A stretch of 64,000 nucleotides of DNA from Syntrophothermus lipocalidus DSM 12680 (GTDB lineage: Bacteria > Bacillota > Syntrophomonadia > Syntrophomonadales > Syntrophothermaceae), in the NCBI RefSeq assembly GCF_000092405.1, contig NC_014220.1, positions 372,001 through 436,000 on the forward strand. Reading direction: 5' to 3'. This document shows positions 17,269 to 26,128 of the stretch, piece after piece. Under the pieces are notes generated by a model that saw only the letters and a list, made by a program, of their open reading frames with translations, searched no databases and had not been told where the DNA came from. Every line of letters starts with the position of its first letter. The stretch's first letter is position 1. The position numbers and the translations under genes were made by a program.

Positions 17269-18327
17269 ATGCCTACTAAGCTCAGTCGTCGCGAGTTTAT
17301 CCGCCTGTGTGCCGGTTCGGCGGCGGCCATATCGATGTCGCCGTTTTTGGCACCGTTCATGGCTGAGGCGGCCGAAGCGGGAGCCCCGCCGGTGATATGG
17401 ATCCAAGGAGCGGGATGTACAGGTTGTTCAATTTCGCTTCTCAACACGGTTCACCCTTCTATCCAGGAAGTGTTATTGAAAGTCATCAGCCTCCGTTATC
17501 ATCCCAATGTTATGGCTGCTGCCGGTGACTTGGCTATTAGAGAAGCGATGTACAAGGTGGCCGAGGAAAACCCTGGAAAATTCTTCCTAGTGGTCGAAGG
17601 GGCTGTACCAACCGGGGCCGATGGTTTGTACTGCACTGTGGGTGAGGAAAACGGGGAACCTATTACTTTCGTGAAGTTGCTTAACGATATCGGCAGCAAA
17701 GCCAAGGCTATACTGTCTTTTGGGACATGTGCGGCCTACGGCGGCATTCCCGCGACTCCGCCTAATCCCACAGACTGCAAGCCGGTTTCTGAAGTGATCA
17801 AAAACGTACCGATAGTGAACGTTCCTGGCTGTCCTCCTCACCCGGATTGGATGGTTGGAACCATTGCGCATATCATACTTTACGGCGACTATCCTGAACT
17901 GGACGAATTCGGACGTCCCAAGATGTTCTTCTCCAAGATTATCCACGATAACTGCCAGAGAAGACAGTACTTCGATAACGCGATTTTTGCCAAGAATTTC
18001 GGGGATCCAGGGTGCATGTTGGAACTGGGGTGCAAAGGCCCGATCGCGCACTGTGACGCGACTACCCGGTTATGGAACGGAGGGGTCAACTGGTGCGTTA
18101 AGTGCGGCGGGGTCTGCATAGGCTGTACAGAACCGCAGTTCCCAGGGTGGCCGATTTACGAGCGGATGCCGGAAATGCCGGTAGGGCCGGCTATGACTGC
18201 CACAGTTGACCAGCTCGGAATGATTCTGGGAGGAGCAGCCGTGCTCGGTATCGGCGGGCACTTGGCCGGTAATATTCTGACCGGGCGGATCGGTGGCAAG
18301 AAAGATGCGAAAGAAGGTGAGGAATAA
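17269..18327 (+). CDS. [NiFe] hydrogenase small subunit, Tat-exported, membrane-anchored
   Basis: Carries electrons from the active site through iron-sulfur clusters. The N-terminus has a twin-arginine signal (LSRREFIRLCAG) followed by a hydrophobic stretch and an AEA cleavage site. Cluster ligands are visible in GAGCTGCS, GTCAAYGG, PGCPPHP, GCMLELGCKGP and CIGCTEP. A C-terminal transmembrane helix (about 305-330) anchors the complex. There are no supernumerary proximal-cluster cysteines of the oxygen-tolerant type. ATG at 17269 with GGGAGGG 9 nt upstream is preferred to a TTG at 17248. Group 1 uptake type by domain layout. Confidence 0.94.
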   Translation: MPTKLSRREFIRLCAGSAAAISMSPFLAPFMAEAAEAGAPPVIWIQGAGCTGCSISLLNTVHPSIQEVLLKVISLRYHPNVMAAAGDLAIREAMYKVAEENPGKFFLVVEGAVPTGADGLYCTVGEENGEPITFVKLLNDIGSKAKAILSFGTCAAYGGIPATPPNPTDCKPVSEVIKNVPIVNVPGCPPHPDWMVGTIAHIILYGDYPELDEFGRPKMFFSKIIHDNCQRRQYFDNAIFAKNFGDPGCMLELGCKGPIAHCDATTRLWNGGVNWCVKCGGVCIGCTEPQFPGWPIYERMPEMPVGPAMTATVDQLGMILGGAAVLGIGGHLAGNILTGRIGGKKDAKEGEE

Positions 18328-19769
18328 TGGCGCAAAAGGTTGTAGTTGATCCCGTAACCCGCATAGAAGGGCATCTGAAGATAGAGGTCGAGATCGACGG
18401 CGGTAAAGTTGTGGACGCCCGTACCAGCGGAACCATGTTTCGGGGAATGGAATTGATCATGCAGGGGAGAGACCCGCGGGACTCATCCCAGATAATGCAG
18501 AGAATATGCGGGGTGTGCCCGGTGTCCCATGGTACGGCTGCAAGCCTGGCTTTGGATGATGCCTTCGGAATTGAGGCCCCAGATAACGGGCGGATTATCA
18601 GGAACCTGATCCTGGGATCCAACTATATCCAGTCGCATATTCTTCATTTCTTCCATTTAGCGGCTTTAGACTACGTTAAGGGACCAGACGTGCCCCCGTT
18701 CGTGCCTCGGTACCAGGCCGATTACCGTCTGCCGGATGCGGTGAACAAGCAGGCAGTCGATAATTACATCAAAGCATTGGACATGAGGCGCAAAGCCCAG
18801 GAGATGTTGGCGATATGGGGAGGTAAAATGCCTCACCAGCAGGGCATCGTGGTTGGTGGAGCGACCGAACAGCCGGATACGCAAAAGATAGTGGAATTCA
18901 AATGGAGGTTGGCTGAACTCATCGATTTTATCGACAACGTTTATGTACCGACGGTTAAGGCCGTGGCGGAGGCTTATTCTGACTGGTTTGACATTGGGCG
19001 CGGCTGCATGAACCTGCTGGCTTACGGGGGAATGCCTTTGGAACAGGGCAAAGACCACGTTAAGAAGGAGAAGTTCTTCCCGTCTGGCACTTATATCCGC
19101 AGGGAGTACCGTCCTTTCGACCCGTCCCTGGTGGCGGAGGAAGTAAAGTATTCCTGGTACAAGGACGATACGGGCGGCAAGAAACCGACAGAAGCGGTGG
19201 TGACTCCGGACCCGAAGAAGGAAGGAGCCTATTCGTGGCTTAAAGCCCCGCGCTACAACGGGATAGTGATGGAGGTCGGACCGCTGGCCCGGATGTGGAT
19301 AAAGAAAGTCAAAGAGGTTACGGACTTAGGAGAAAAGGCCTTCTCGGTAATGGGACGGCATTTTGCCAGGGCCATCGAGTGTTCCCTGGTGGCTCACGCC
19401 ATGGATGAATGGGTATTGCAGCTCGAGCCGGGTAAACCGGTTGCCACACCCTATGAAATACCGGGCGAAGCTTATGGCATGGGGTTGACCGAAGCACCGC
19501 GGGGTGCTCTAGGGCACTGGCACCACATCAAGCACCAGAGGACGGCGGTGTACAACGCGGTGGTTCCTACCACCTGGAACGCGTCGCCGCGTGACGGTCT
19601 GAACCAGCGCGGGCCTATGGAGCAGGCTTTGATCGATACTCCGGTGGCGGACCCCAATAACCCGGTGGAGCCTGTTCGCGTAGTGAGATCCTTTGACCCG
19701 TGCTTCGGGTGCGCCATTCATCTGATGACTCCCGATAAGAAGACTCTGGCTGAATTCGTTATTGACTGA
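18327..19769 (+). CDS. [NiFe] hydrogenase large subunit
   Basis: Holds the NiFe(CN)2CO active site that oxidises H2. Both active-site motifs are present: RICGVCPVSHG near residue 55 and DPCFGCAIH at the end. Fifteen residues follow the last His (LMTPDKKTLAEFVID), the peptide that the maturation protease removes after nickel insertion. The ATG overlaps the small-subunit stop by one base. It should cross the membrane together with the Tat-targeted small subunit. Length 480 residues, a little shorter than proteobacterial homologues. Confidence 0.95.
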   Translation: MAQKVVVDPVTRIEGHLKIEVEIDGGKVVDARTSGTMFRGMELIMQGRDPRDSSQIMQRICGVCPVSHGTAASLALDDAFGIEAPDNGRIIRNLILGSNYIQSHILHFFHLAALDYVKGPDVPPFVPRYQADYRLPDAVNKQAVDNYIKALDMRRKAQEMLAIWGGKMPHQQGIVVGGATEQPDTQKIVEFKWRLAELIDFIDNVYVPTVKAVAEAYSDWFDIGRGCMNLLAYGGMPLEQGKDHVKKEKFFPSGTYIRREYRPFDPSLVAEEVKYSWYKDDTGGKKPTEAVVTPDPKKEGAYSWLKAPRYNGIVMEVGPLARMWIKKVKEVTDLGEKAFSVMGRHFARAIECSLVAHAMDEWVLQLEPGKPVATPYEIPGEAYGMGLTEAPRGALGHWHHIKHQRTAVYNAVVPTTWNASPRDGLNQRGPMEQALIDTPVADPNNPVEPVRVVRSFDPCFGCAIHLMTPDKKTLAEFVID

Positions 19770-19782
19770 GGGGGATGATGAG

Positions 19783-20403
19783 ATGAAAGAAATGGAGCTC
19801 AGGCATCCCATCTGGATCCGGGTTTTTCACTGGATGAACATGATATCCATTACTCTTCTGATGCTTACGGGGTACTACATCCATGCTCCTCTACATTTCC
19901 GAATTTTCAGCAGCATGGATCACGCCCGGATGCTGCATTTTGCCATGGCTTACGTACTGTGTGTCGGGGTGATAGGCCGGGTATACTATGCCATAGTAAC
20001 AGGTGATTGGAAGAACATTCTTTTCAACCCGATACCCGATATCAAGAACTTACCCAGCATGTTGAAGTACTACCTTTTCATGTCCGACAGCCACCCTGAC
20101 TACGGCAAGTACAACCCGGGGCAGAAGATGATGTATTCCGGATGGTTGTTCATGGCCCTAATCCAGATTATCACTGGTTTTGTCCTCTATAAACCCGATT
20201 TGTTCCCATCCTTGGGAGCTTTTTTGGGTGGCCTGGTGGCGGTTAGGGTTATTCACTATATAGTGACCTGGTTGTTTGCCCTGTCGGTGGTAGTGCACGT
20301 GTACCTGGATGTTTCTGAAGGAATACCGGTGCTCATGTCGATGTTTACTGGCAAGATGCCGAAAGGGTTTCACCACGCCGAGACGGAACACGCCGGTAAA
20401 TGA
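19783..20403 (+). CDS. Hydrogenase cytochrome b subunit
   Basis: A membrane protein of 206 residues with four hydrophobic helices that passes electrons from the small subunit to the quinone pool. Candidate haem-ligand histidines lie in VFHWMN, DHARMLHFAM and VRVIHYIVTWLFALSVVVHVY. ATG at 19783 has GAGGGGG about 8 nt upstream; an in-frame TTG at 19762 overlaps the large subunit and is less likely. Its presence shows an energy-conserving membrane uptake complex, not a soluble enzyme. Confidence 0.92.
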   Translation: MKEMELRHPIWIRVFHWMNMISITLLMLTGYYIHAPLHFRIFSSMDHARMLHFAMAYVLCVGVIGRVYYAIVTGDWKNILFNPIPDIKNLPSMLKYYLFMSDSHPDYGKYNPGQKMMYSGWLFMALIQIITGFVLYKPDLFPSLGAFLGGLVAVRVIHYIVTWLFALSVVVHVYLDVSEGIPVLMSMFTGKMPKGFHHAETEHAGK

Positions 20404-20446
20404 GATATGAATCCGAACTGCTAGTAGGCGTAAAGGAGGCCGGGAA

Positions 20447-20902
20447 TTGAAGAGGATCCTGGTGGTAGGGATCGGCAACCTGCTGCTCGGAGACGAAGGG
20501 GTAGGGGTCCATGTCGTCAGTCGATTAAAGGAAAGCGCGCTTCCGCCAGGTGTAGAAGCAGTCGATGTAGGAACTAACAGCTACGATTTGATCGATTGCT
20601 TGTACGAGTCCGAGAGGCTGATCGTGATTGATGCCATGCAAGGGGGAGGGGAGCCCGGGACCATCTACCGGGTTCCCTTCGAAAAGCTGCAACTGAGGAG
20701 AGAGGGGGAACTGCTGTCTTCACACCAGTTGCAGTTTCACGAAGCAGTCGAAATGGCTAGGATGATGGGCTGTTCCCCGGAGATAACGGTTATCGGTATC
20801 GAGCCCAAAACCATCGACTGGGGAACTGAACTCTCCCCTGAGCTCGAGCACCGGATACCCAGGGTATTGGAATTGGTCCGGCAGGAAATCGAAAGAATAT
20901 AG
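20447..20902 (+). CDS. Hydrogenase maturation protease (HyaD/HybD family)
   Basis: Cleaves the C-terminal peptide of the large subunit after nickel insertion. The nickel-sensing residues typical of the family are visible: the acidic residue in GNLLLGDEGVGVH, an Asp in VIDAMQGG and a His in SSHQLQFHEA. The TTG start has AAGGAGG at good spacing. Placed directly after the cytochrome b gene. Confidence 0.93.
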   Translation: MKRILVVGIGNLLLGDEGVGVHVVSRLKESALPPGVEAVDVGTNSYDLIDCLYESERLIVIDAMQGGGEPGTIYRVPFEKLQLRREGELLSSHQLQFHEAVEMARMMGCSPEITVIGIEPKTIDWGTELSPELEHRIPRVLELVRQEIERI

Positions 20903-20981
20903 CGGGGTTGAGGCTCTGGCGTTGTGCCAGGGCTTCGTTTATCAACGGCAGCCGAGCCGACTAAAGCGAGCGGGGAAAGGT

Positions 20982-23252
20982 ATGCAGGAGGAAGTAAAGG
21001 GTTTTCGAATTCGTATCACAGGGATAGTTCAAGGGGTCGGGTTTCGGCCCCACGTGTACCGTCTGGCCTGTGAAAACGGCATAACAGGGTGGGTCCTAAA
21101 TTCTTCTAACGGGGTATTGATCGAGGCGGAAGGGCGTTCCGAGTCTCTTCGTGATTTTGCACGCAGACTGGTCGCAGAACCACCGCCTTTGGCGGTTATC
21201 AAGACCTGCGAGGTCGAGGAGATAGATGCGCAAGGCTTTGCCAGCTTTACCATCAGGCATAGTCAAAATGAATCGGAGAAAGCGGTCATGATATCGCCCG
21301 ACATTGCTGTCTGCCCGGACTGCAAGAGGGAAGTAACGGACCCCGAAGACCGTAGGTACCGATACCCTTTTACGAACTGTACTAACTGCGGCCCTCGTTT
21401 CACTATCATCAAAGACGTGCCTTACGACCGGGATAAAACTACGATGGCTCCGTTTCCCATGTGCGAAGACTGCCGCCGGGAATACGAAGACCCGAGACAC
21501 CGGCGTTTTCATGCCCAGCCTAACGCTTGTCCGGTGTGCGGGCCCAAGCTCTGGGTTTGGGATGCCGATGGCCAGGAGGTCGACGAGGAACCGATTGAAC
21601 TCTTAAAGAGGGGGTATATAGTGGCGGTAAAGGGGCTGGGAGGGTTCCACCTGGCCGCCGATGCTAAGAATCGCGATGCGGTTAGGAGCCTAAGGCACCG
21701 CAAGAAGCGAGAGGCCAAACCTTTCGCGGTGATGGCCAGGGACATTGAAGCGGCCCGCCGGTACTGCCACATAAACCCAGTCGAAGAGCAGTGGTTAACT
21801 TCGCCTGCGGCTCCCATTGTCATACTGGAGAGGAACTGGGACGGGCTTTTGCCTGACGAGCTGATTCATCCCGGCATAGACACCATAGGGGTTATGCTGC
21901 CGTATACCCCCCTTCACTACCTGCTGTTCGACGGCGAGTTGGACCTTTTGATAATGACCAGCGCGAACATCACAGACGAACCCTTGATTATCGATAATAG
22001 CGAGGCCCTGTTCAAGCTGCGGGGGGTAGCCGACTATTTTATCGTGCACGACCGGGAGATCTATAACCCTTGCGACGATTCGGTGATGAGGGTTACGCCC
22101 ATAGGGACTCCCCAGTTCGTGCGCCGGGCCCGCGGCTTTGTACCGCGGGGAATAAAACTGCCGGGTGAAACCCGTCCGGTGTTGGCGCTCGGTGGTGAAC
22201 TGAAGAATACGTTCTGCATGACCAGAGGGGACGAGGCGTTTTTGAGCCAGCACTGGGGGGACTTGAATAATTATTCCAACTGGGTTAAGTTTGTTGAGGG
22301 CATACCGCGCTTTAAAAGAATGCTGGCGGTTGAACCGGAGGTTATCGCCCATGATATGCATCCCGATTACCAGACCACGATTTGGGCTCTGAAACAGGAG
22401 GGGGTTGAAAGGGTTGCCATACAGCACCACTACGCGCATCTGGCCTCCTGCATGGCTGAGAACGGCCTGGAAGGTGAGGCCTTGGGCTTGGTTTGTGACG
22501 GAACCGGCTGGGGGACTGATGGTGCCATTTGGGGTTTCGAATTTCTGAAAGGAGACCGCCGTTCTTTCACCCGCCTCGGCCACTTGCGCTACGTTCCTTT
22601 GCCTGGCGGGGATGCGACGAGTAAACGACCGTACCGGATGGCTCTGGTTTACCTGCTGGAGGCTTTGGGCGACCAGGGCTGCGAGATGGCGAGACGGTAC
22701 TTGCCTGCCGTGACAGAGGAAGAGATAGAGATTTTGGGTCATCAGGTGCGAAAAAGAGGTAATGTCATGAGGACCTCGTCTTGCGGGCGTCTATTCGATG
22801 CGGTTTCGGCTTTTCTGGGGGTTTGCTACGTAAACCGGTACGAAGGACAGGCTGCGGTGGAATTGGAAGCTGTTGCCGATACCAAAGCAACAGGGTGTTA
22901 TCCGTATTTTCTTGAGAGGCAGGACGGGGTTTGGCAGCTAGATGTTCTTCCAATGTGGGCAGAAATGATGAAAGACCGGGAGAACGGGAAAGATTCCAGG
23001 GAGATGGCCATGAAATTCCACTTGACCTTGGTTGCTGCGATGACCGATGCTTTGAATAGGATGAGAGATGATATCGGCCTGGAGCAGGTAGTGTTGAGCG
23101 GCGGGGTTTTTCACAATCAGATATTATTGGAAAAGGTGTCGGAGCAGTTGAGGGAGCAAGGTTTCCAAGTTTACCAACATACCCAGGTTCCACCCGGGGA
23201 TGGGGGCATATCCCTGGGGCAGGCCTACGTTGCGAGCGAGGTGAAACGATAG
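20982..23252 (+). CDS. hypF: Carbamoyltransferase HypF
   Basis: Makes the cyanide ligands of the active site from carbamoyl phosphate. Domains in order: acylphosphatase (about 8-95, GIVQGVGFRPHVYRLA), two zinc fingers (CPDC, CTNC, CEDC, CPVC; about 110-190), a YrdC-like domain (about 200-380) and a Kae1-like carbamoyltransferase domain with HHYAHLASCMAE and LSGGVFHNQ. ATG at 20982 is chosen; an in-frame start at 20922 would add 20 residues not typical of the family. Length 756 residues is normal. Its stop overlaps the hypC start by one base. Confidence 0.95.
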   Translation: MQEEVKGFRIRITGIVQGVGFRPHVYRLACENGITGWVLNSSNGVLIEAEGRSESLRDFARRLVAEPPPLAVIKTCEVEEIDAQGFASFTIRHSQNESEKAVMISPDIAVCPDCKREVTDPEDRRYRYPFTNCTNCGPRFTIIKDVPYDRDKTTMAPFPMCEDCRREYEDPRHRRFHAQPNACPVCGPKLWVWDADGQEVDEEPIELLKRGYIVAVKGLGGFHLAADAKNRDAVRSLRHRKKREAKPFAVMARDIEAARRYCHINPVEEQWLTSPAAPIVILERNWDGLLPDELIHPGIDTIGVMLPYTPLHYLLFDGELDLLIMTSANITDEPLIIDNSEALFKLRGVADYFIVHDREIYNPCDDSVMRVTPIGTPQFVRRARGFVPRGIKLPGETRPVLALGGELKNTFCMTRGDEAFLSQHWGDLNNYSNWVKFVEGIPRFKRMLAVEPEVIAHDMHPDYQTTIWALKQEGVERVAIQHHYAHLASCMAENGLEGEALGLVCDGTGWGTDGAIWGFEFLKGDRRSFTRLGHLRYVPLPGGDATSKRPYRMALVYLLEALGDQGCEMARRYLPAVTEEEIEILGHQVRKRGNVMRTSSCGRLFDAVSAFLGVCYVNRYEGQAAVELEAVADTKATGCYPYFLERQDGVWQLDVLPMWAEMMKDRENGKDSREMAMKFHLTLVAAMTDALNRMRDDIGLEQVVLSGGVFHNQILLEKVSEQLREQGFQVYQHTQVPPGDGGISLGQAYVASEVKR

Positions 23253-23479
23253 TGTGTTTAGGCGTTCCAGGAAGGGTAGAAGAAATACTGGAGAACGATA
23301 GGGCGAGGGTCGATGTGAGCGGGAACTCGCTGGAAATCAGCATCAGGCTTACCCCCGAGGTGAAGGTGGGTCAGTATGTGCTTATTCACGCGGGGTTTGC
23401 CATGCAGATAGTAGACGAAGCCTGGGCTAAGGAAACCCTGGGCCTACTGGAGGAGCTTCGGCAATATGCGCAACTCTAA
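23252..23479 (+). CDS. hypC: Hydrogenase maturation chaperone HypC
   Basis: Small chaperone that carries the Fe(CN)2CO unit with HypD. The GTG start gives MCLGVPGRV, with the essential Cys2. Length 75 residues is typical. It overlaps hypF by 1 nt and hypD by 14 nt, so translation is tightly coupled. Confidence 0.94.
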   Translation: MCLGVPGRVEEILENDRARVDVSGNSLEISIRLTPEVKVGQYVLIHAGFAMQIVDEAWAKETLGLLEELRQYAQL

Positions 23480-24542
23480 GGAATACGCTGAACGTTTGTT
23501 AGCAGACATAAAAAGAGAGAAACGTGAAGTCTCATTGATGGAGGTGTGTGGTACTCATACCGTGGCCATTGCCAGAAGTGGGCTGAGAAGCCTGGTCCCT
23601 CCTAACCTGAAGCTGCTTTCAGGTCCGGGCTGTCCGGTGTGTGTCACCGCCCAATCTGACATCGATGCTGTTATCGAACTGGCGCGACGACCAGGGGTCA
23701 TACTGGTCACTTTCGGTGATATGATGAGGGTTCCGGGGTCGGAAAGTTCCTTGCAGGAGGAGAAGGCACGAGGGGCAGACGTGCGGGTGGTGTACTCTCC
23801 CTCGGACGCCCTGGAGATCGCCCGCCAGAACCCGGAACGGGAAACGGTGTTTCTGGGCATAGGTTTTGAAACCACAGCTCCGGCCGTAGCCCTGACCATC
23901 GAGCAGGCGGCTGCGTCTGGTTTGGCCAACTTTTCTGTTTGGTCGCTGCACAAGCTGGTGGGGCCAGCCTTGGACGCGGTTTTTTCCGACGAGTCGGTTA
24001 AAGTCGACGGGCTCATCTGTCCAGGACACGTTTCGGCCGTAACCGGAGTAAAGCCGTACGAGCCGGTCGTCTCCCGTTACCACAAGCCTTGCGTGATAAC
24101 CGGATTCGAAACCTTGGATATCCTGGAGGGTATATGGCTGCTTTTGCGCCAGTTAAACCAGGGGGTAGCGGAGATCGAGATACAGTACCGGCGAATCGTG
24201 CGGCCGGAGGGTAACCCGCTAGCCCAGGCGGCCATCGAACGCGTGTTCACTGCAACGGATGCTAGCTGGCGGGGCTTAGGGATCATACCGGCCAGCGGTC
24301 TTGCGATCAGGGAAGAATACGGGGCATGGGATGCGCAGCGCAGATTCGACATTCCTGAGGGAAAAGAGCGGATCATTAAAGGATGCAGGTGCGGGGATGT
24401 ATTACGCGGTGTGATCACGCCCTATGAGTGTCCGTTGTTCGGCCAGGCCTGCACCCCAGTCAAGCCGGTGGGACCTTGCATGGTTTCACAGGAAGGGGCT
24501 TGTGCCGCGTATTATCGCTACGGCCGCAGCCACAGATTGTAA
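23466..24542 (+). CDS. hypD: Hydrogenase maturation protein HypD
   Basis: Iron-sulfur scaffold on which the Fe(CN)2CO group is assembled. Conserved elements: MEVCGTHTVAIARSG, LLSGPGCPVCVT, GFETTAP, and C-terminal cluster cysteines in GCRCGDVL, YECPLFGQAC and GPCMVSQEGAC. Length 358 residues is normal. The last few residues run into the start of an intergenic repeat, so the extreme C-terminus may be repeat-derived. Confidence 0.95.
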   Translation: MRNSKEYAERLLADIKREKREVSLMEVCGTHTVAIARSGLRSLVPPNLKLLSGPGCPVCVTAQSDIDAVIELARRPGVILVTFGDMMRVPGSESSLQEEKARGADVRVVYSPSDALEIARQNPERETVFLGIGFETTAPAVALTIEQAAASGLANFSVWSLHKLVGPALDAVFSDESVKVDGLICPGHVSAVTGVKPYEPVVSRYHKPCVITGFETLDILEGIWLLLRQLNQGVAEIEIQYRRIVRPEGNPLAQAAIERVFTATDASWRGLGIIPASGLAIREEYGAWDAQRRFDIPEGKERIIKGCRCGDVLRGVITPYECPLFGQACTPVKPVGPCMVSQEGACAAYYRYGRSHRL

Positions 24543-24587
24543 GACGCAGATTAACGCCGATTTCATAAATCTGCGTTAATCTGCGTC
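24543..24587. repeat. Decamer repeat forming a perfect 14-bp hairpin
   Basis: GACGCAGATTAACG (24543-24556) and CGTTAATCTGCGTC (24574-24587) are perfect inverted arms around a 17-nt loop, built from the ATC(T/A)GCGT version of the ten-base unit. It starts directly at the hypD stop codon. Confidence 0.8.
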
Positions 24588-24602
24588 AAAAATCGATTGG
24601 AG

Positions 24603-24867
24603 GGAGGAGTGTTAGCCAGCTCGCTCCAAGACTCCTCGCCTGCAACACATCGGCTCTCTTCGGTGCGAAGCGGACCGCTCGGGATTCGGCATCCATGCAC
24701 TCAGTCCCTCGCTGCTCGAAACCTCCTGTTTCTCGCTCCGCTTCGCAGCCCTCAGTTTCGCCGTGTGTTGCAACGGCTCGTCATACGTCGCTTCGCCCGG
24801 CTAACACTCCTCCACAGTCGCATTTTCGTTCTCTAGTGGTGACTCGGATAAGAGTCATAAAGGTCTG
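24603..24867. mobile_element. Palindromic repeat element, copy 1, with flank
   Basis: A 15-bp inverted repeat, GGAGGAGTGTTAGCC (24603-24617) and GGCTAACACTCCTCC (24799-24813), bounds a core with further internal pairing (GCAACACATCGGC with GCCGTGTGTTGC). A second copy occurs at 51417-51719. The core is in the same orientation in both, but the adjoining flank of about 55 bp (here 24812-24867, to the right) is inverted and on the left in copy 2. No transposase is encoded; small frames across it are artefacts. It separates hypD from hypE. Confidence 0.7.
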
Positions 24868-24896
24868 CGTCAAAGAAGAGGTGAAGTAGCTGGAAG

Positions 24897-25907
24897 ATGA
24901 GAACGCGAAAGATTTTGCTAGGACACGGAAGCGGGGGAAGGATGACCCAAGAACTCGTTAACAGCGTGTTTAAGAAGACGTGGGCTAACCCGTATCTCGA
25001 CCAGATGCTGGATGGGGCGATTTTGGAGGTCGGTAGTCAACGCATAGCCATGACCACGGACTCCTTCGTAATAACCCCTCTGTTCTTTCCGGGGGGAGAC
25101 ATCGGAAAACTGTCGGTTTACGGAACGGTTAACGATCTGGTTGCGTGCGGGGCGCGGCCATTGTACGTGTCCGCGGGATTAATCATTGAAGAAGGATTCG
25201 GGGTGGAGGAGTTGGAGAAAATAGCTGCTTCCATGAGCAAAGCTGCTCTTGAGGCAGGGGTACAGTTGGTGACGGGCGATACCAAAGTAGTGGAGAAAGG
25301 GAAGGCAGATGGTATTTTCATCAACACGACCGGGATAGGAATAATAAGAACCGAAGTGGATTACCGGCCGGATCGTATTAAGCCCGGTGATGCGGTTATC
25401 GTTACGGGGAAGGTAGGAGAACACGGTTTAGCTGTGCTCGCTCAGCGGGAGGGCTTGAGTTTTTCCACCCCGGTAACCAGCGATTGCCAGCCACTGCACC
25501 GCGTGGGTGAATTGCTGGCCCGGTATGGCCAAGAGGTGAGGTGCATGCGCGATCCCACTCGGGGAGGGGTAGCCACGGTTTTAAATGAGTTGGCTCAGCA
25601 GTCAGGGACGGGGTTCATTGTCAGAGAAGAGGATATTCCGCTCGATCCGGTTGTGCAGGGAGCATGTGAAATGTTAGGGCTGGACGCGCTCTACCTAGCC
25701 AACGAGGGAAAAATGGTTGTGGTGGTTGCCAAAGACGCGGCGCAGGCTATAGTGGAAGACCTGCGCCAGCTCCCCGAAAGCAGGGATAGCGCAGTTATCG
25801 GGTATGTGAAGGATGAGGTGCCGGGACTGGTTTTATTGGAAACTGAGCTCGGAGCTCACCGTATATTGAATATGTTGGAAAGCGACCAACTCCCACGGAT
25901 CTGCTAG
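24897..25907 (+). CDS. hypE: Hydrogenase maturation protein HypE
   Basis: Dehydrates the thiocarbamate on its C-terminal Cys to thiocyanate, the source of the cyanide ligands. The C-terminal motif PRIC is intact. The ATP-binding AIR-synthase-like fold shows GHGSGGRMTQ, VTGDTKVV and RDPTRGGVATVLNE. Length 336 residues is typical. It is separated from hypD by a 354-nt repeat island but in the same direction. Confidence 0.95.
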   Translation: MRTRKILLGHGSGGRMTQELVNSVFKKTWANPYLDQMLDGAILEVGSQRIAMTTDSFVITPLFFPGGDIGKLSVYGTVNDLVACGARPLYVSAGLIIEEGFGVEELEKIAASMSKAALEAGVQLVTGDTKVVEKGKADGIFINTTGIGIIRTEVDYRPDRIKPGDAVIVTGKVGEHGLAVLAQREGLSFSTPVTSDCQPLHRVGELLARYGQEVRCMRDPTRGGVATVLNELAQQSGTGFIVREEDIPLDPVVQGACEMLGLDALYLANEGKMVVVVAKDAAQAIVEDLRQLPESRDSAVIGYVKDEVPGLVLLETELGAHRILNMLESDQLPRIC

Positions 25908-25969
25908 CCTGATGCAGGTTCCAATTAGATAAAGTAAATCCTAATAGTGTATTAATCTGCATCGAGTCT

Positions 25970-26043
25970 CCGCGAAATTCGCAAGCACTTGGGCCTTCTA
26001 GCGGTAACCTGGCCGAATATCGCGGGGTTTGTTATTTAATTTT
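25970..26043 (+). terminator. Terminator at the end of the hydrogenase/hyp operon
   Basis: CCGCGAAATTCG (25970-25981) pairs with CGAATATCGCGG (26014-26025) with one mismatch, around a 32-nt loop, and is followed by a T-rich tract (GGTTTGTTATTTAATTTTT). It lies between hypE and sigK. Confidence 0.6.
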
Positions 26044-26128
26044 TCCAAAATATTCCCTCTCTAAGACAAGCACGTTTTCGACCAGAGCCCCATAGGATGT
26101 ATAGCCCGAAAATTTTGGAGGTGGGATA

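Noticed and set aside
21795-22742. 315-codon antisense frame within hypF
   Set aside because: Lies fully inside hypF on the other strand; hypF is well supported by motifs along its length.
24603-24813. Integron attC site
   Set aside because: GTTAGCC/GGCTAAC ends recall attC core sites, but there is no cassette array, no integrase and the element is too long and too palindromic outside the core.
24597-24889. Small reading frames across the hypD-hypE gap
   Set aside because: They come from the GC-rich palindromic element and do not resemble proteins; related frames appear in the second copy with different interruptions.
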